A stretch of 64,000 bases of DNA from Sepiola atlantica (GCA_963556195.1 OY744519.1:29266397-29330396); one strand, 5' to 3'; shown: positions 26,125-38,029, counted from the first letter of the stretch. Made by a program: numbers and translations. The notes: generated by a model from the letters alone, not told the origin.

Positions 26125-26659
26125 TTGAGTATCTACAAAAAAATCTTTTTGAATTTCCAAATATTTATGAAAGAATTTAGAATTTGCAAAGTTTTTTTTT
26201 TAGTATCTTGTGATGTCATAATATACCCTCTTCTCAACCTGTCTCACTGTCTGTTCTCCTCTCTCTTCCCTTCTCTCACTTTTCATCACCGTCCCTCTAT
26301 TCTCTTCTGTCTTTCTCCTTTTCTCTTTCTCTTTCTCTCTTTCTCCCTTTTTCTCTCTTTCTCTCACACACACACATTTGCCACTAACTCTTCTCTTTAG
26401 ATAATCCAAAAGATTTTCATGAATATCTGGAAAAAAATTTGGACGTTTCAAATACTTACGAAACTATCTATTGAGCTAACTTAACCCTAACGCTAACCTT
26501 GTTTTATTTTGTGGGCCAAAGTTTAGTATTTGTGTTCAACTGTTCCGTTTCTCATTTTTACTTTACTTTTTTTAGGAGACTGACGTGATTTTTAACAACT
26601 TTCTAAGTTGAAAAAAATTATCCCCACACCATCGCTCAAGCAAATTGATTTTTCTCCCC

Positions 26660-26825
26660 CCCCCCCCCCGTTTATTTACATTAAAAATAAATGAATTTGT
26701 ATCGAAATTACCCAAATGTTAATGTTTATCGATCTATATAAATAAATGAGAAAGATTGTGTTTCTTGTTTACAACAAAGATATGAATTAAATGTTTATTA
26801 TTTTCAAGCCGGCGAAGCCAGCTAG
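26660..26825 (+). mobile_element. Helitron-like 3' terminus
   Basis: The plus strand ends GCCGGCGAAGCCAGCTAG followed by T: a GC-rich short hairpin running into a terminal CTAG in otherwise A/T-rich DNA. Upstream AT-rich sequence to the poly-C tract at 26660 holds no open frame. The 5' end was not located. Confidence 0.45.
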
Positions 26826-27069
26826 TAGATATATATATAGAGAGAGAGAGAGAAAACGATAGAATGGGATGGAAGGCGTAACGTGAGAGACATGGCAAAA
26901 GGCGGTTGAAAATCCACCTCAATTCGACTTAAGACTCCACCAACGCATCCATTTTACGTTCTGGGGCTTCATCTAATTAGCACAAAATATCAGCAATCGA
27001 TACCAAATCGTTTCGATAGACACAAGCGGAAAAATGATGGAAATTCAGTACTAACTGATTAGGTTGTCT

Positions 27070-27190
27070 GTTGAGTGTCGAAATGTAAATAATCGTTCAT
27101 TTCGACCGACACTAATTGACACCTGGTGTTTTCTCACAGATGACATATGTACGTTACGATGTAGCAATGACAAAAGGCTTCATGCGCCAT
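27070..27190 (+). repeat. Dispersed repeat, copy also at 35080-35220
   Basis: Shared blocks: 'tgattag-tt-tct-t-gag', 'ctaattgacacctggtg / ctaattgacatctggcg', and 'cttcat' after a common tctcac/tctcat. About 70 percent similar by eye; class unknown. Confidence 0.45.
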
Positions 27191-27864
27191 CTTCGTTTGT
27201 CCCACGTGACTTGCTTCTCTTCGGTTATAAATATACGGCACGAGGTGAGTGAGGATTACCAGATATTTTATTACCTAAGATTTTGTAACTCTGGGAGTGA
27301 ACTGAGATGGTCGGTCTGGACAAATTTATACCATATCCAAACTCCACGCGTTGGCGGGTAGCTTATAGAGATATCGCGTCTGACTTTGTCGAGAGCTACA
27401 CATCGAATTTCTGAGACGTGACGTCACAGGCACACGTATTATTGAGAAATCTCAGGGCATTACAGTATCTTTCTGCATTTGATGCAAATATACACATTGT
27501 TAAGTCATTAACGGTTTCGTCACCAGACGTCTTCAAGTTCGGGCATGGTGTTACATATGATGATTTATGTATCACACTGATGTGCTGCTCTCACATCTGG
27601 CATCTGATATTCTGGTTAAAATTATTACTTTTTTATGAATGAAGCAAGTCCACGTCTATCTTGATTTAGAATGTTGAATTCGGGCGTATTACTGATCCCA
27701 AAAGCAACTGTTTGTTCATCAACTTACGGGGGTTAAATTTTGACATTCAAACAAGCCTAGTCTGGTAAAAGGCCATCCATTTACGCTTGTGAACCTCCAC
27801 TAAATCTTTAAAAAAACACTTGCATTATATAAATGGTAACCATTATAATCAGTGACCCTTTTTA

Positions 27865-28421
27865 CTAATAGGTCACCGCGTATCAAAGCCAGCAGCACCT
27901 CGAGGATAAGAGTAAATATGATTGGTTCCCCCACTTCAACATTGTCTTTCATCAACGCTCGGGCTCGAGACAACAGCTCTTCTAATGTCAGATAATTCAC
28001 TCTGGAGGAGGAACGCAACAACCTTTTTTACAAGGAAGCCCTCGTACAAACACGCACATCATTAAATGATCTGGTATTCCTCTAAATAGGACTGACAGCT
28101 TCCGAAAATATGTCAAATACACATCTACGGTCTCGCCCGGACGCAACCCACGTGTCTCAAACTTCTCATATGCCGTAAATCTGTCATCGGCAAAGGCAGT
28201 AAATAGTGTTTCTTTAATTCGCGCTGCATCAGATTTCTCGTCTTTAGTCAGTTGTTGGTAAATTGCAAACGCCCCCGTACTGTTAGCCGAAGTTAGATGA
28301 GATGATCAATCCACTTCACTCTAGATAAGTCACACACTAATTCCACTTTCTCAATCCATTCAACGACTGCTCCAGTTCCATCGAACTCAGTAATGATCTT
28401 TAAATCGAAACGGCTGTCCAT
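27865..28421 (-). pseudogene. gag-like gene of a Ty3-type LTR retrotransposon, decayed
   Basis: Directly inside the LTR at 28450-28733, the minus strand begins MDSRFDLKIITEFDGTGAVV with EWIEKVELVCDLSRVKW, then after a frame change FTAFADDRFTAYEKFETRGL with RPGETVDVYLTYFRKLSVLF and IPDHLMMCVFVRGLP, then LTLEELLSRARALMKDN. This is the order of the capsid-like region of Ty3-family Gag proteins, which packages the element RNA. At least two frame changes and a stop break it. No zinc knuckle is left; sequence after 27900 resembles a LINE 3' end, so the rest was lost or replaced. Confidence 0.7.
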
Positions 28422-28449
28422 TTTAGGCCGAAATAGCTTCTTCTGATCC

Positions 28450-28733
28450 TGTAATGAAATAAAAGGAACTCCTCTTCAATAACACCGCAACGAACACCGA
28501 CAAATCTTAACTCGAATGTTCTCTCTCAACTGTCACAAAGTCAACTCTCGTCCTTCTATTTTAGTCCTTCTATTTACCTCAGCTGATACCCATGTATGTT
28601 AATTAGATGCAACTATAAAAGGTTACACCTGCGAAGAAGAGCACCCCCCACACACTCTGGCGGATGGACAGTCACGATTTGCAAAGCATCGCATTCTCTT
28701 CACAGTCGGTAGGTGTTTCTCTTTATGGTCACA
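28450..28733 (-). mobile_element. LTR (5' LTR of the gag relic)
   Basis: On the minus strand the segment starts TGTGACCATAAAG, contains CTTTTATAGTTGC (TATA-like) and ends TTTCATTACA just before the gag frame. Start TG and end CA fit an LTR. A second, diverged copy of the same LTR is at 36840-37110, sharing CGATGCTTTGCA and CGTGACTG-CCA near its start and a TTTATAGTTG box. Confidence 0.6.
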
Positions 28734-29080
28734 AATGCATTCCGGAGGTAAGTAAATAAGGACACGATCTCTGCATGTTTATAAAAAAAGTGTTGTTTTT
28801 TTTAAAACACACCATACATTAAAAAATAAATATTTAATATATCTCCCCCCCACACACACACACTTATTCTTAAAATAAATATTTCCTTATATTAAAAATC
28901 GACATACTGACGAAAAACCAAACAAATCAGAATAGTTTTAATTTTTTAAATGCGTTTATTACTTGTTTGTTCGTGTGCGAATGTCAATCGGAAGTCAAAG
29001 AAACCGGTGTAGATCCGAATTCTTCTTTTCCATATTTGCTTATTTCTGGGGTGCCTGAAACCTAATTGGTCCGCTAATTC

Positions 29081-29422
29081 ATGATAAAAATAACAAAACA
29101 GTACCGGTGTAGGGAGATTGGAAATTCTAATGATGTGCTTCTATACCGGAACACCAATGAAGACATGATACTGTGTGAGTGTTGCGGAATTAGTCAAGCT
29201 AGCTGCTGGGTAATATATAATGGGCCCTTCCATCAGTACTTAGAAACTGTGTCTGTTACTGTAGGGGGCATCGTATTTAGTATTATTTCTGTTACTACCG
29301 TAATTCTATATATATATTGTATATTAGCAGGGCTATCCGGCGTCGCTCGGCATACTAATTTCCGTACAGTACGTCGATTACAGAATAAAAAAACTAAAAG
29401 TACACCGAAACAATCGGTTTGA
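29081..29422 (+). CDS. Unrecognised 113-residue ORF with one membrane segment
   Basis: The frame opens at ATG 29081 and closes at TGA 29420. Residues 1-60 are polar with a cysteine cluster (CECCGISQASCW, residues 44-55). Residues about 64-97 are hydrophobic (VSVTVGGIVFSIISVTTVIL onward), long enough for one membrane helix. The C-terminal tail is basic (RTVRRLQNKKTKS), which by the positive-inside rule suggests the C-terminus is cytosolic. No signal peptide. It contains no simple repeats and is less A/T-biased than nearby non-coding sequence, which argues against chance, but I recognise no family. It could be an exon, a retroelement accessory frame or a chance ORF. Confidence 0.35.
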   Translation: MIKITKQYRCREIGNSNDVLLYRNTNEDMILCECCGISQASCWVIYNGPFHQYLETVSVTVGGIVFSIISVTTVILYIYCILAGLSGVARHTNFRTVRRLQNKKTKSTPKQSV

Positions 29423-29459
29423 TATCATAATTTGAAATTTTGGGATAAGATCATATTAA

Positions 29460-29535
29460 AAATATTTATAGACCGGGTAAGATTCGAACACACATTGTAA
29501 GTACAATGCGCTAACCGATTGAAGCACCTCAGCAA
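29460..29535 (-). mobile_element. tRNA-like SINE head
   Basis: Minus strand: GGTGCTTCAATCGGTTAGCG (A-box-like) and GTGTTCGAATCTTACC (B-box-like), spaced as in a tRNA. The anticodon arm has a six-base loop and acceptor pairing is lost, so it is a tRNA-derived repeat or tRNA pseudogene. A (CT)n array follows at 29580-29624. Confidence 0.5.
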
Positions 29536-29575
29536 TATAGACATAAAAGCCTCTCTACATATATCACTTTCTGTT

Positions 29576-29626
<51 letters not shown>

Positions 29627-30289
29627 GCCGAATGTGATTCAGTCAAGGTCAACAAAAGAAAGGGGGAGAGAAATCAAAAAGAACAAATCAATATTTTCCC
29701 CTATTTTCAACATTGAATCTCTAAAATATGTCTTATTAAATTCTTTTATGATGTTATGTGTGGCAGCGGAAAGATATGTGTCAGTGAGAGTATAAACGCT
29801 CCTGAATTCCTTTATTTATCACTAAATCCTCTCTGTCCTCATCTATTTCTGACTAAAAATGAAATATCGATCAGGATTAAATATTGAAATATTATAATCG
29901 ATTGTAAATGCAGTTTTTATTTTTTAAAACACGTACCAATATTTACCACAAATCACTGACGAAACAGATTTAATTATGTACCTTTTGTTAACAAAGCTAT
30001 CAATCACAAATTACTGAAAACATTTTCAGCTATGTACTAGTATATATGAACAATATAGGTGTCAAGAATTTGAAGACGTAAGATTCTTAAAGCTTACGTT
30101 AATTGTTAATTCATTAATTTACGCCTGAGGATTCGACAAATTTAGAAGAATTTCAAGTCACCATTCCGCACGTTTTTTAAGTGTAAGCTGATTAAGAGCA
30201 GACATTTTTAAACGCGTGGCATCAACATCATATTTTTAAAATGAAGAATTCCTGCTAGAACAACTGCGATAGAAAATTAGCATGAATGA

Positions 30290-30635
30290 TAGAATTAGTT
30301 CTGACTAAAAAAAGATGCAAGAATTATCCATCCGACAATTTTTCCCCTGATGACGTAGCTAATTTTATTGAAGAATTTTATTAAAATCCTAAAGCGGGAA
30401 TCACGTTTACTGCTTATTTCCTAAGATACAAAGATATCTTTAAAAAAAAGAATGCGGTGGAAAAATACGTCTTCTATTTCGAAAATTTGACCCTGCGGTT
30501 CATGACTGTTTTTTTTTATATATATAATTTCATTCTACCTAGAAAGCCAGTCGAAATTGCATTTGATGAAACCATAGCACTTTTAACGACCATTTTTGGA
30601 GAACGGTGTGATCTATTACTAATGAAGAATTAGTA
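30290..30635 (+). pseudogene. gag-like fragment of an LTR retrotransposon
   Basis: Plus-strand reading: DDVANFIEEFY, stop, NPKAGITFTAYFLRYKDIFK, then after a T-rich disturbed stretch YNFILPRKPVEIAFDETIAL with LTTIFGERCDLL. The NFILPRKP..I.FDET..L..IFG pattern is typical of another Ty3-type Gag family, distinct from the one at 27865-28421. Two stops and the loss of both ends show it is dead. Confidence 0.6.
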
Positions 30636-30724
30636 TTAAAGCCAAAACTATACCATTTCTATCTTGTAATTCTCAATTCAGTTTAATATATTATTTTAGA
30701 CTAATGTACTATCTTTCAATGCTC

Positions 30725-31040
30725 AATTCCGGGTAGGGTGGTAGTATTGTATCTGTTCTATTGTCATGAGACCATTTTCTCAGGCGTTACCTCAACCTTT
30801 GGGGAGAGGGCAGTGTAGTATATGTTCGTTCATCATAATGCAATCCTCCCAGGTATTACCTATTCTTCCTTTTTTTTGGGGGGGAGGGGGGTAGTTTATT
30901 ATCTGAGACCATCTTTCCAAGCATTATCCCCTCCTTTGAGTGGGGTTACTATTTGTTCTGTTGTCATGATACGATCCTCCCAAGCATAACGTTCTCCTTT
31001 GAGGGGGTTAGTGTAGTATATGTTCGTTGGTCGTATATAC
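30725..31040 (+). repeat. Degenerate tandem repeat, about four units of 75-85 bp
   Basis: Each unit contains 'gtagtat-tgt-tctgtt', a 'tcat-atg-gac/caatcctccca' block, an 'agg/agcattacc' block and a G-run (gggagagggg type). Units begin near 30735, 30820, 30890 and 30960. Confidence 0.6.
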
Positions 31041-31143
31041 TAGCAAAACAATGCGATCAAAGAGAGAACGTTTTTTGGTAGTCTTTTTTTAATATGCGTT
31101 AAAAATGCATGAATTTGATTTTTTTTAAAAGCTGAAGATGTCG

Positions 31144-31165
31144 TAACCCTAACCCTAACCCTGAC
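31144..31165 (-). repeat. Short interstitial telomere-type repeat
   Basis: Three CCCTAA units on the plus strand (aaccctaaccctaaccctga). Confidence 0.7.
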
Positions 31166-31169
31166 GCCG

Positions 31170-32370
31170 GTGTAGTGGGTCGCGTGTGTGAACAATGTAA
31201 ACGCAAAGATGTGTCCCCTGTACAGGAGTTAATTTCAAGTAGACATTGGTGATATGTGCTACAAGAGGGCCACAGAAAATTAGGGCCTACAAAATATATC
31301 TAAAGAGTATTCTATAATTTATAATTATTATTTGAAATCAAAATATCAAATTTATTAAGTTAAATATTAAATGAGTTTAAACTCATTTGTGATTTTCTGT
31401 TTAATCTATGGAAAATGATTGTTTTTTAGCTGAGAATTTCTTTAAATTTAAAACAAGTTATTTTTTAAACGTAGGCATGTTTTCACCAAGTTTACATTAT
31501 ACGGTTCCAAACCGGATTGCGAAGCTGGTGCCAAATGCTGGCGTCCATATTGAATTATAAATAAAACCCTATTCGATACACTTATATTCATTTCTTGTGA
31601 GAATTATATTTCAGTCATAAATTAAGAACACTTAATGATAGGGTCAAATAAAATATTTATTTTTTGATTTACAATTGGAGTAAGTGTTTCGATACGATGA
31701 TAGTTCAGACTAGTTCTCTAAATACACTAAGTTAGGGGACAGGCGGAGATAAAAAATCAAGTTGACATTCAATGCGGGCATGACCAGATTGAGGTTTAGA
31801 AACATTGGTCGAGGCTACAATAAACTTAGTGGGATCGTTAAATGGGCCACATTATTTAGTGGTAGTTTATGTGGTTGTTTTGGTTGTTTTGTTTTATGGC
31901 ATATCAACCCTTTTCCGGTAATTTTGGTAAAATGTGTTATGCTTCAAGTTCTTTATATCTTTAAATATGTATTCATAGTATTTGGTTTGGTTGTTTTGTA
32001 GAGGAAAAATGTTGTTTTTGTGTTAGCTTTGCAGAACATGATTGAGTTGTGCAAAGTGAAAGGGAAAATACAATAACATCAATATTTGGTGCATTTTAAG
32101 TCATGAAGCCGGTATCTTAAGACAACCTGATCTGGTAACATGAGTGGTAGTTTATAGGTTCCCTAAGTACGTAGTAATTTAAAACACAAACCTCTACTGT
32201 AGCAATTAATTTCTTACGAGATTTGCAATTTCCAACGAAATTGTTGGTGACAATGGAAGTCCCGGTTTACTTGCCTTCCCACAATGTGGAGAAAATCTGG
32301 ATTGGGACAAAAATAAACATTGTCTTAGTCTAGAAAGATTTCTCCTTAACTGACTTAGGGAAGAACAGAT
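31170..32370. other. No recognised gene
   Basis: A 79-codon frame at 31762-32001 starts MTFNAGMTRLRFRNIGRGYN, which faintly recalls a transposase-related family, then becomes hydrophobic. The resemblance is too weak to name. Nothing else was seen. Confidence 0.35.
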
Positions 32371-32371
32371 T

Positions 32372-32401
32372 AAGTGTAGTATCAGAACAGATACTACACT
32401 T
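32372..32401. repeat. Inverted repeat of a U2-like segment
   Basis: AAGTGTAGTATC, six bases, GATACTACACTT: perfect 12-bp arms. The right arm plus the following TTGC is the same U2-like motif, minus strand, that heads the SINEs at 25804-26124 and 59041-59383. Confidence 0.75.
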
Positions 32402-32581
32402 TGCTCCTGATAATAAGTTAGTTCACCGCAAAAGAATTCTTAAAATTATGTGAGACTTTCGCGAGACTCGCGAGACTCTCGTGATTAAACGTATATACTC
32501 GAAGAAGTAGTGGCGAAGCTGTATGTTTCGTGTATATTTTCAGAATGGTACTTTTATGTACGAACGAGTCATAGCTTATAA

Positions 32582-33010
32582 TGGTTCAAAGACCACTCGA
32601 GGATAAGGATTACTGAGTTTGTCAGGGGGACAGTGAGATAGCACCGCGAGGATTAGTAAAAATTGTGTTATCATGAAGCGAATTGGAAGATTAGTTTATA
32701 TGATTGTTCTTGTTATTCGTTTTTCTTCTTTGCGTGTCTTTGAAGCATGTTGTCATACATTTTCCTACTGTCCCCACTTTTTACGCAGTCTTTTGCATCA
32801 TTCTTGTACTCTGCAAGATCTTTCAAACTGCACCGGTGGGGCAATAGAAGACAGACAAGGCAGTGTTGCATCGTATGGTCTTCCTCTTCACATTCACAGG
32901 CGGTTGAGTGTTTTCCATTAGACCCAGTGTGCTTCTGAGCCAGTAGGGAGGGCACAAGAAGGGAAGATTCCCATGTCTGTACGAGGGGGTATTTTTTAGC
33001 CGTCTGGCCA
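32582..33010 (-). mobile_element. LINE C-terminal fragment and 3' UTR
   Basis: Minus-strand translation of 32713-32955 gives LLAQKHTGSNGKHS then CECEEEDHTMQHCLVCLLLP with SLKDLAEYKNDAKDCVK. The C-x-C...H..C pattern is the usual Cys/His motif near the C-terminus of many LINE ORF2 proteins. The following 32582-32650 matches the LINE 3' UTR at 19372-19445. Frame changes lie upstream of 32960. Confidence 0.7.
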
Positions 33011-33014
33011 ACAG

Positions 33015-34840
33015 CTGTCGTCTGGTCTCTTTTTAGATGTTGTTAGGGACTCGATATGACTAAGGAAGCTTCTCCTTGACGTCAGTCCTTGGGCCGTTGT
33101 TTTATGTCCATGAAAGAAATAGCGTTCATCATTGGGGATCGAGGTAGAAGTGTTCACGTCGCGATCCCTGTCAAGTAATACCTACTATCACTTGCAACTT
33201 CTAACAAACACTTAGAAGCGATCCAAAAGCTAAGTAATGTTCATAAGCTCAACGAATTTCAGTTTATATGGTACGAGACCAAAATAGGAAAATAAGAGTA
33301 AATAACTTTTGACGAAGATCCATCGAAAACAAGACAGGAAGGGCATATGGATGTGATGCGAAATGACCTAAGATACCTCATCTAATATATAAAGTAAAGC
33401 CAGTCTATTTATAGTTTCTTTCCCATCGATAGCTTTCTTTCTCTACCAAATCAATATTTGATTTTGGTTTGACAGTTTTCCTCGTAAATCTGTGTATCAT
33501 GTTAAGAAGAATAAAATCTAATTCGATTTAATTGTTTCCAGAAAATACTTTGTCCAGGTCAGAATTATTTTAAAATCGCCGTCATCTTAATAAGGGACGC
33601 AACTCTGTATTCGTCGTAAAAAAGAACCGGCATAGTTTTTAAAAAAGCAATGGAACACTAATTGCAAATACATGCACTACCGAGTAACGCTGAGTAGGCA
33701 CACCTAGGAAATAAAATAATGGACTAATCCAACACTTTATATCGGTATTATTGTGATTAATAACTTTTTTTAAAATAATTCAAAATTTCGTCATGTTAAT
33801 AATTTTTTAAATAGATTTTTATATTGAATTTTTAAACATTAGTTTTAGTCTTATCTTATTTTATTTTTTCTTGCAATTAATATTCGTATGAGAATGTCGG
33901 GAGATGTCAGAAAATTACAACACTAACTGCGAGATATGGCCAGCGCAGTTGCAACAACAATATTCGATTAATATTAAAACAATTAATTCGATGTGTACTT
34001 ATCAAACTTACGTATAAACGAGAAACACAGAGATACACGAACGTCAACAAATGTTCGCAGGTTGTCGCTAAATCAGAATTTTCGGCCAATATGAATGAGC
34101 CATGCTCGGTTTAAACCCAAAATATAGTAAGGTTGTGTGAAATGAGAAACCCCAATAAAAACTGAACAGGCAAAGTCAGAGATCCAAGCCGGCAGACATC
34201 AGAAAAGGACCTAAAAAACGTATACCCCATCCACCCGCGCCTTTGACCAGGGTAGAGGTAGACGAAAAGAAAGAAACACCTAAAACTTACACACTGACAA
34301 GAGGTCTGGCGAACAGAAGCAAATTGCTACCTACTCATACGCACTAATAGAACAACGTAGGGCCACACATACACAGTGCATCGCTGCCTAATACTCACGT
34401 ACTTATATTCACACTTACAAATATATATATATACATACACATTCTTAGCCCTCGTGTCTGCTTATTCACAGAACATTTTTCTACCAAAAACACGAGTTTG
34501 CATAAACTTTACCAAATAAACATTTCTTCACTCAAAATGACTTTTATATTCATGTAAACTTATAGTTATATAAATGTTTTGTTATTTAATAATGTTTTCC
34601 TTGATTTTTCATTTACAAAACTCTGTTCATGTAAAGTTAGCAGTTTCTAACTGGTGACTCATTCATAACATCCATGTTTTTATCCAACTTTTCCATTCGC
34701 AAATTTAGCTACATTTATTACAATTGTTAGCGTTGTACTTGTCACTTTTCAAAGACGCTATTGTCGTCTAAATACAACATCCGAAGCCAGGAGCAACGTC
34801 ACGGGTGCATCCGAACTAAGTAGGTTTCAGTGTACACGAA
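33015..34840. other. No recognised gene
   Basis: Apart from a plus-strand A/C-rich segment (34140-34440) without an open frame, no coding similarity, terminal repeat or RNA-like fold was noticed. Confidence 0.4.
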
Positions 34841-34850
34841 TAAGAGAGAT

Positions 34851-34890
<40 letters not shown>

Positions 34891-35374
34891 GGAAGAGAGT
34901 AGGTGAGGTTAAAAAGTCATTTTATATCGTTTTAACTAATCATTCATATTTGCGAAAATCAGATTCCTAATAGGCCGAGAACAATTCGATTCGATAACAA
35001 CTCATTCTGCATGCCATAAAATCGATGAGCAATCGATGAAAGAAAGGATTACCACGAGAAAAGAGGTTCAAAATTTCGATCTCAACTGATTAGCTTATCT
35101 ATAGAGTTGCCCCGAAGTGCAAATAATCTGTTCGACTCTAATTGACATCTGGCGCTTCTCATACATGAACACATACGATTCAATGCATTATTTAACGACT
35201 AGCAAAACGCCTTCATTTTATTGATGGGAAAACTTCCCTGGTTTGTAATTATCTCCCTTGATTTAAAACTGTTCACTCATTCATTTCGTATATAATAGTT
35301 GGCATTGGTTTCCCCGATATCTTTCTAGTTAGAATTTTTTTCTAGAAAGACATCAAATAGAAGTGTTTCTGTGG

Positions 35375-35455
35375 AACGAACTGGATTCGAACTTGGCACC
35401 CCCAGATCGTCAGTCTGTGTCGTGAACCACTTAGCCACCGTGACCTCTTTAGAAT
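35375..35455 (-). mobile_element. tRNA-Ser-like SINE head
   Basis: Minus strand: GTCACGGTGGCTAAGTGGTT (A box), an arm with GACTGACGATC, and AAGTTCGAATCCAG (B box). The D-arm and T-arm spacing with a long variable region fits a serine-type tRNA, but the 3' acceptor strand does not pair with GTCACGG, so it is a derived repeat rather than a functional tRNA. Confidence 0.55.
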
Positions 35456-36224
35456 TGTTCAGATCTGACCTTACTTAGACTTAAGAACTACCGCGTCCCG
35501 CGACGCATGAGGCAGTCAAAGTGATCCATCGCAATCGGTCTGATACCTGATCCACAGCGTCCCTCCAACTTCTGCCCGTTGCTTGCAAATCTCTCGTAAT
35601 TGTTTGCTTTCAGTTCGTTTTTGGTCTTACTCTTCTTCTTTTCTCTAAATCAGATTTTTTTTTTAGACCACAGATAACTCTATAAATAGTGATAAATGTT
35701 GGTATCCGTTATTTTACGCGGACTAAACTATAACACGATTGAATTTTAAATAAAGGATGGAAAATTAAGTGATAAATAATAAGAAAACTATTACTTACAA
35801 ATACCAAAACACCACATATTTCTTTTTCTCGCTTTTCTTTCTCCTCTCTTCTTCCTTTATCTTGTTGCTCACATCTTTCCGCAAAATCACAGCCTTCTAC
35901 AATTCATCTAAGTATGAAATAATTTCCACGCTGGCCACGCTAGCCACGCTTGACGACAACCCTTTACTTTGTTAACTATGGAATTAATATTTGTATGACG
36001 TAAGCTCAAACGAATATATGATATCATACAATTTTGTATGACGTGGTCCCGGATTGTATACAACATTTGTAGACAAATGATGCAGCATGAGATGTATCAA
36101 TAAAAAAAATTAAAACATTGATGATTAATATGAAGAATTATTTTGTTTACTTTGATTCACCCAAAACAATGCACATTGCCACTGATACGTAAGAGGCTAT
36201 GGTGAATTAATGGACATACCTACA

Positions 36225-36350
36225 GGTGGTGGAAAGTTGTGCAGCGAGATGTTTTTTTACATTACATTTAAATTTCTGTATGTTGGTACAGACTGGGAAA
36301 CAGTGAGTAGGGAGGGAATTCCAAAGGCGAGCAGTCGTTTTATAGAATAA
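36225..36350 (-). mobile_element. LINE C-terminal fragment, short
   Basis: Matches 965-1080 and 37445-37530: the shared plus-strand blocks are 'gctgtgcagcgagatg', 'ttacattag-tt-aa-ttctg-atgt', and 'gggaattccaaaggc' / 'ggagttccagaggc'. Confidence 0.7.
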
Positions 36351-36419
36351 ACCTTAGTTACAAAATTTACTCTGAAATTTGACTTTAATATGTATTTTTT
36401 TGTAGATTTTATCTTTTAT

Positions 36420-36680
36420 TTGTATGAAGGTTTTTTTTTCATTTTGGATTATCCGGATCACAATTTTCATATTTGTTGTATTTTCACAAAGTTTCGACCG
36501 ATGTAACCTCCGACCTTCTTCATGTGCATCTTTTACAACTTCTGAATATTTCTGTTGAACTCGGGAACTTATACTAGTATTGTCTACATGGATCCGTTGC
36601 GCAACAGAAAATGGCGTTGATTAACAGTTCTAAGTGACAGTCTTCTGGTGGTTGAAGGTTCAATCCTTACTACATACTAG
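36420..36680 (-). mobile_element. SINE family B copy, rearranged head
   Basis: The tail and hairpin module (minus strand ATGAAGAAGGTCGGAGGTTA then CATCGGTCGAAAC) and a B box GGTTGAAGGTTCAATCC are present, but the segment between them differs from the other copies and the A box is not clear. Confidence 0.65.
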
Positions 36681-36839
36681 GAAAGTATAACATAATAATT
36701 ATCTAGCACTTCTACTCTATCAGGGCTTACAGAATGAGAACAATCTACCCTTGTAGATTGAATAAATTGTTCAGCTCAAAACTCCGTTCTTGTAGTCTAA
36801 CCGGAAGAAAAAAAGTTATAAAGACAATCCAACTTTCCA

Positions 36840-37110
36840 ACAGATTTCCAACACCATCACTCTCTCTCTGCTCTTACCTCTGCCCCCCCTCTCTATATCT
36901 GCTCTCTTAAAATCAACTCTCTGCTTTCCATCAGTCCTTTCATTTATCTCAGTTAGTTCTTAACATATGCAGATCAGTCCCAACTATAAACGTCTAACAT
37001 CGTGAAGAGAAACCCTTTTTTGCTTTGGTAGTTGGGCAGTCACGACATGCAAAGCATCGAATTCTCCTTTCAGTTAGTAAGCGTTCCTCTTTATTGCAAC
37101 ATTCGTATAG
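36840..37110 (-). mobile_element. Solo LTR-like copy
   Basis: Aligns with the LTR at 28450-28733: minus-strand blocks ATTCGATGCTTTGCATG, TCGTGACTGCCCA and TTTATAGTTGGGACT. No gag frame follows, so it is probably a solo or truncated LTR. The far end carries CT-rich sequence absent from the other copy. Confidence 0.5.
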
Positions 37111-37260
37111 GTTTCAGATTTCGACATGAATATTACAAAGTTCATAAAGATGCACCTGGAGAAGATCGGAGGTTACATCGACCGAAACGTAGTGAAAATA
37201 ACAACCATGATGAGAACAGTAGTCCCAATAATCAAAATAATGCAAATTATTAATCATTAT
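37100..37260 (+). mobile_element. SINE family B, tail only
   Basis: Contains CCTGGAGAAGATCGGAGGTT, ACATCGACCGAAACGT and the AACAGTAGTCCCAATAATC tail seen in other family B copies. It directly follows the LTR copy. Confidence 0.65.
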
Positions 37261-37429
37261 CTAAAATATTTGGAAACATTTGAATTATTAGTTTTCAAAT
37301 ATGTGCTTTTCCTTAATACACACTTTGTAAAAATATATTTTCACAGTTGTTATCTTCAATATATCTTCTGTTTTTTCCTTAACTTAGTTCACCCCAAACA
37401 CTGTAAATGTAAGGGGTTACTGTGAATTA

Positions 37430-37870
37430 GGGTGAAAGTTTTGTGAGTAATCCTAAATTGGGAGCTGTGCAGCAGGATGCTTGTTCACATTAGTTTTAAA
37501 TTCCTGCATGTCAGTACAGTCGGGGGAAACAGGGAGTAGAGAGTAGAAGGCTATCCGCCATCTGTGGACCTCCACTTGGCTGATTGTCTGGTATGTCGAA
37601 TGTATTTACATCGAGGGGGCACCAGAGCAGCAAGTTCATCGGAGCACAATCCATTGAAGTATTTGTAAAACAAGCTAAGGATGCAACATTGCATCGGTGG
37701 GACAGAGGCTGGAGCTTGGTGGATAGTGAGGTACCTATTAGATTATCGACTCTTTTTGGGACCTTGTCTAAGAGGAGAAGACTAATGGATGATGCACTAG
37801 CCGAGATGTGAAAACAATACGCCTTACATGAACGGATGGTGGCTTTGTAAAGATATCTAGAAACGTCTTT
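37430..37870 (-). mobile_element. LINE C-terminal fragment
   Basis: Parallel to 955-1460: plus-strand 'gggagctgtgcagc', 'cgagggggcaccagagcagc', 'atccattgaagtatttgtaa', 'ttgggaccttgtctaagagg'. The minus strand would read the same C-terminal RT tail. Diverged and frame-broken. Confidence 0.75.
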
Positions 37871-38029
37871 CCATTTTTAAAATATTTCTTTTTTTGAATG
37901 AAACATAGCGGAAACATTTATTTTCAAAAATATTATTTTAATTAATATTTTTCAAAACATTAATGTTCAATATGTATCAATATTTTAATCTAATTAACCT
38001 TTCTAAAATATTAGATTTATTACTTTATA

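Noticed and set aside
31762..32001. Possible transposase-related ORF (FRNIGRGYN motif)
   Set aside because: Only about ten residues fit and the rest is hydrophobic and unlike that family.
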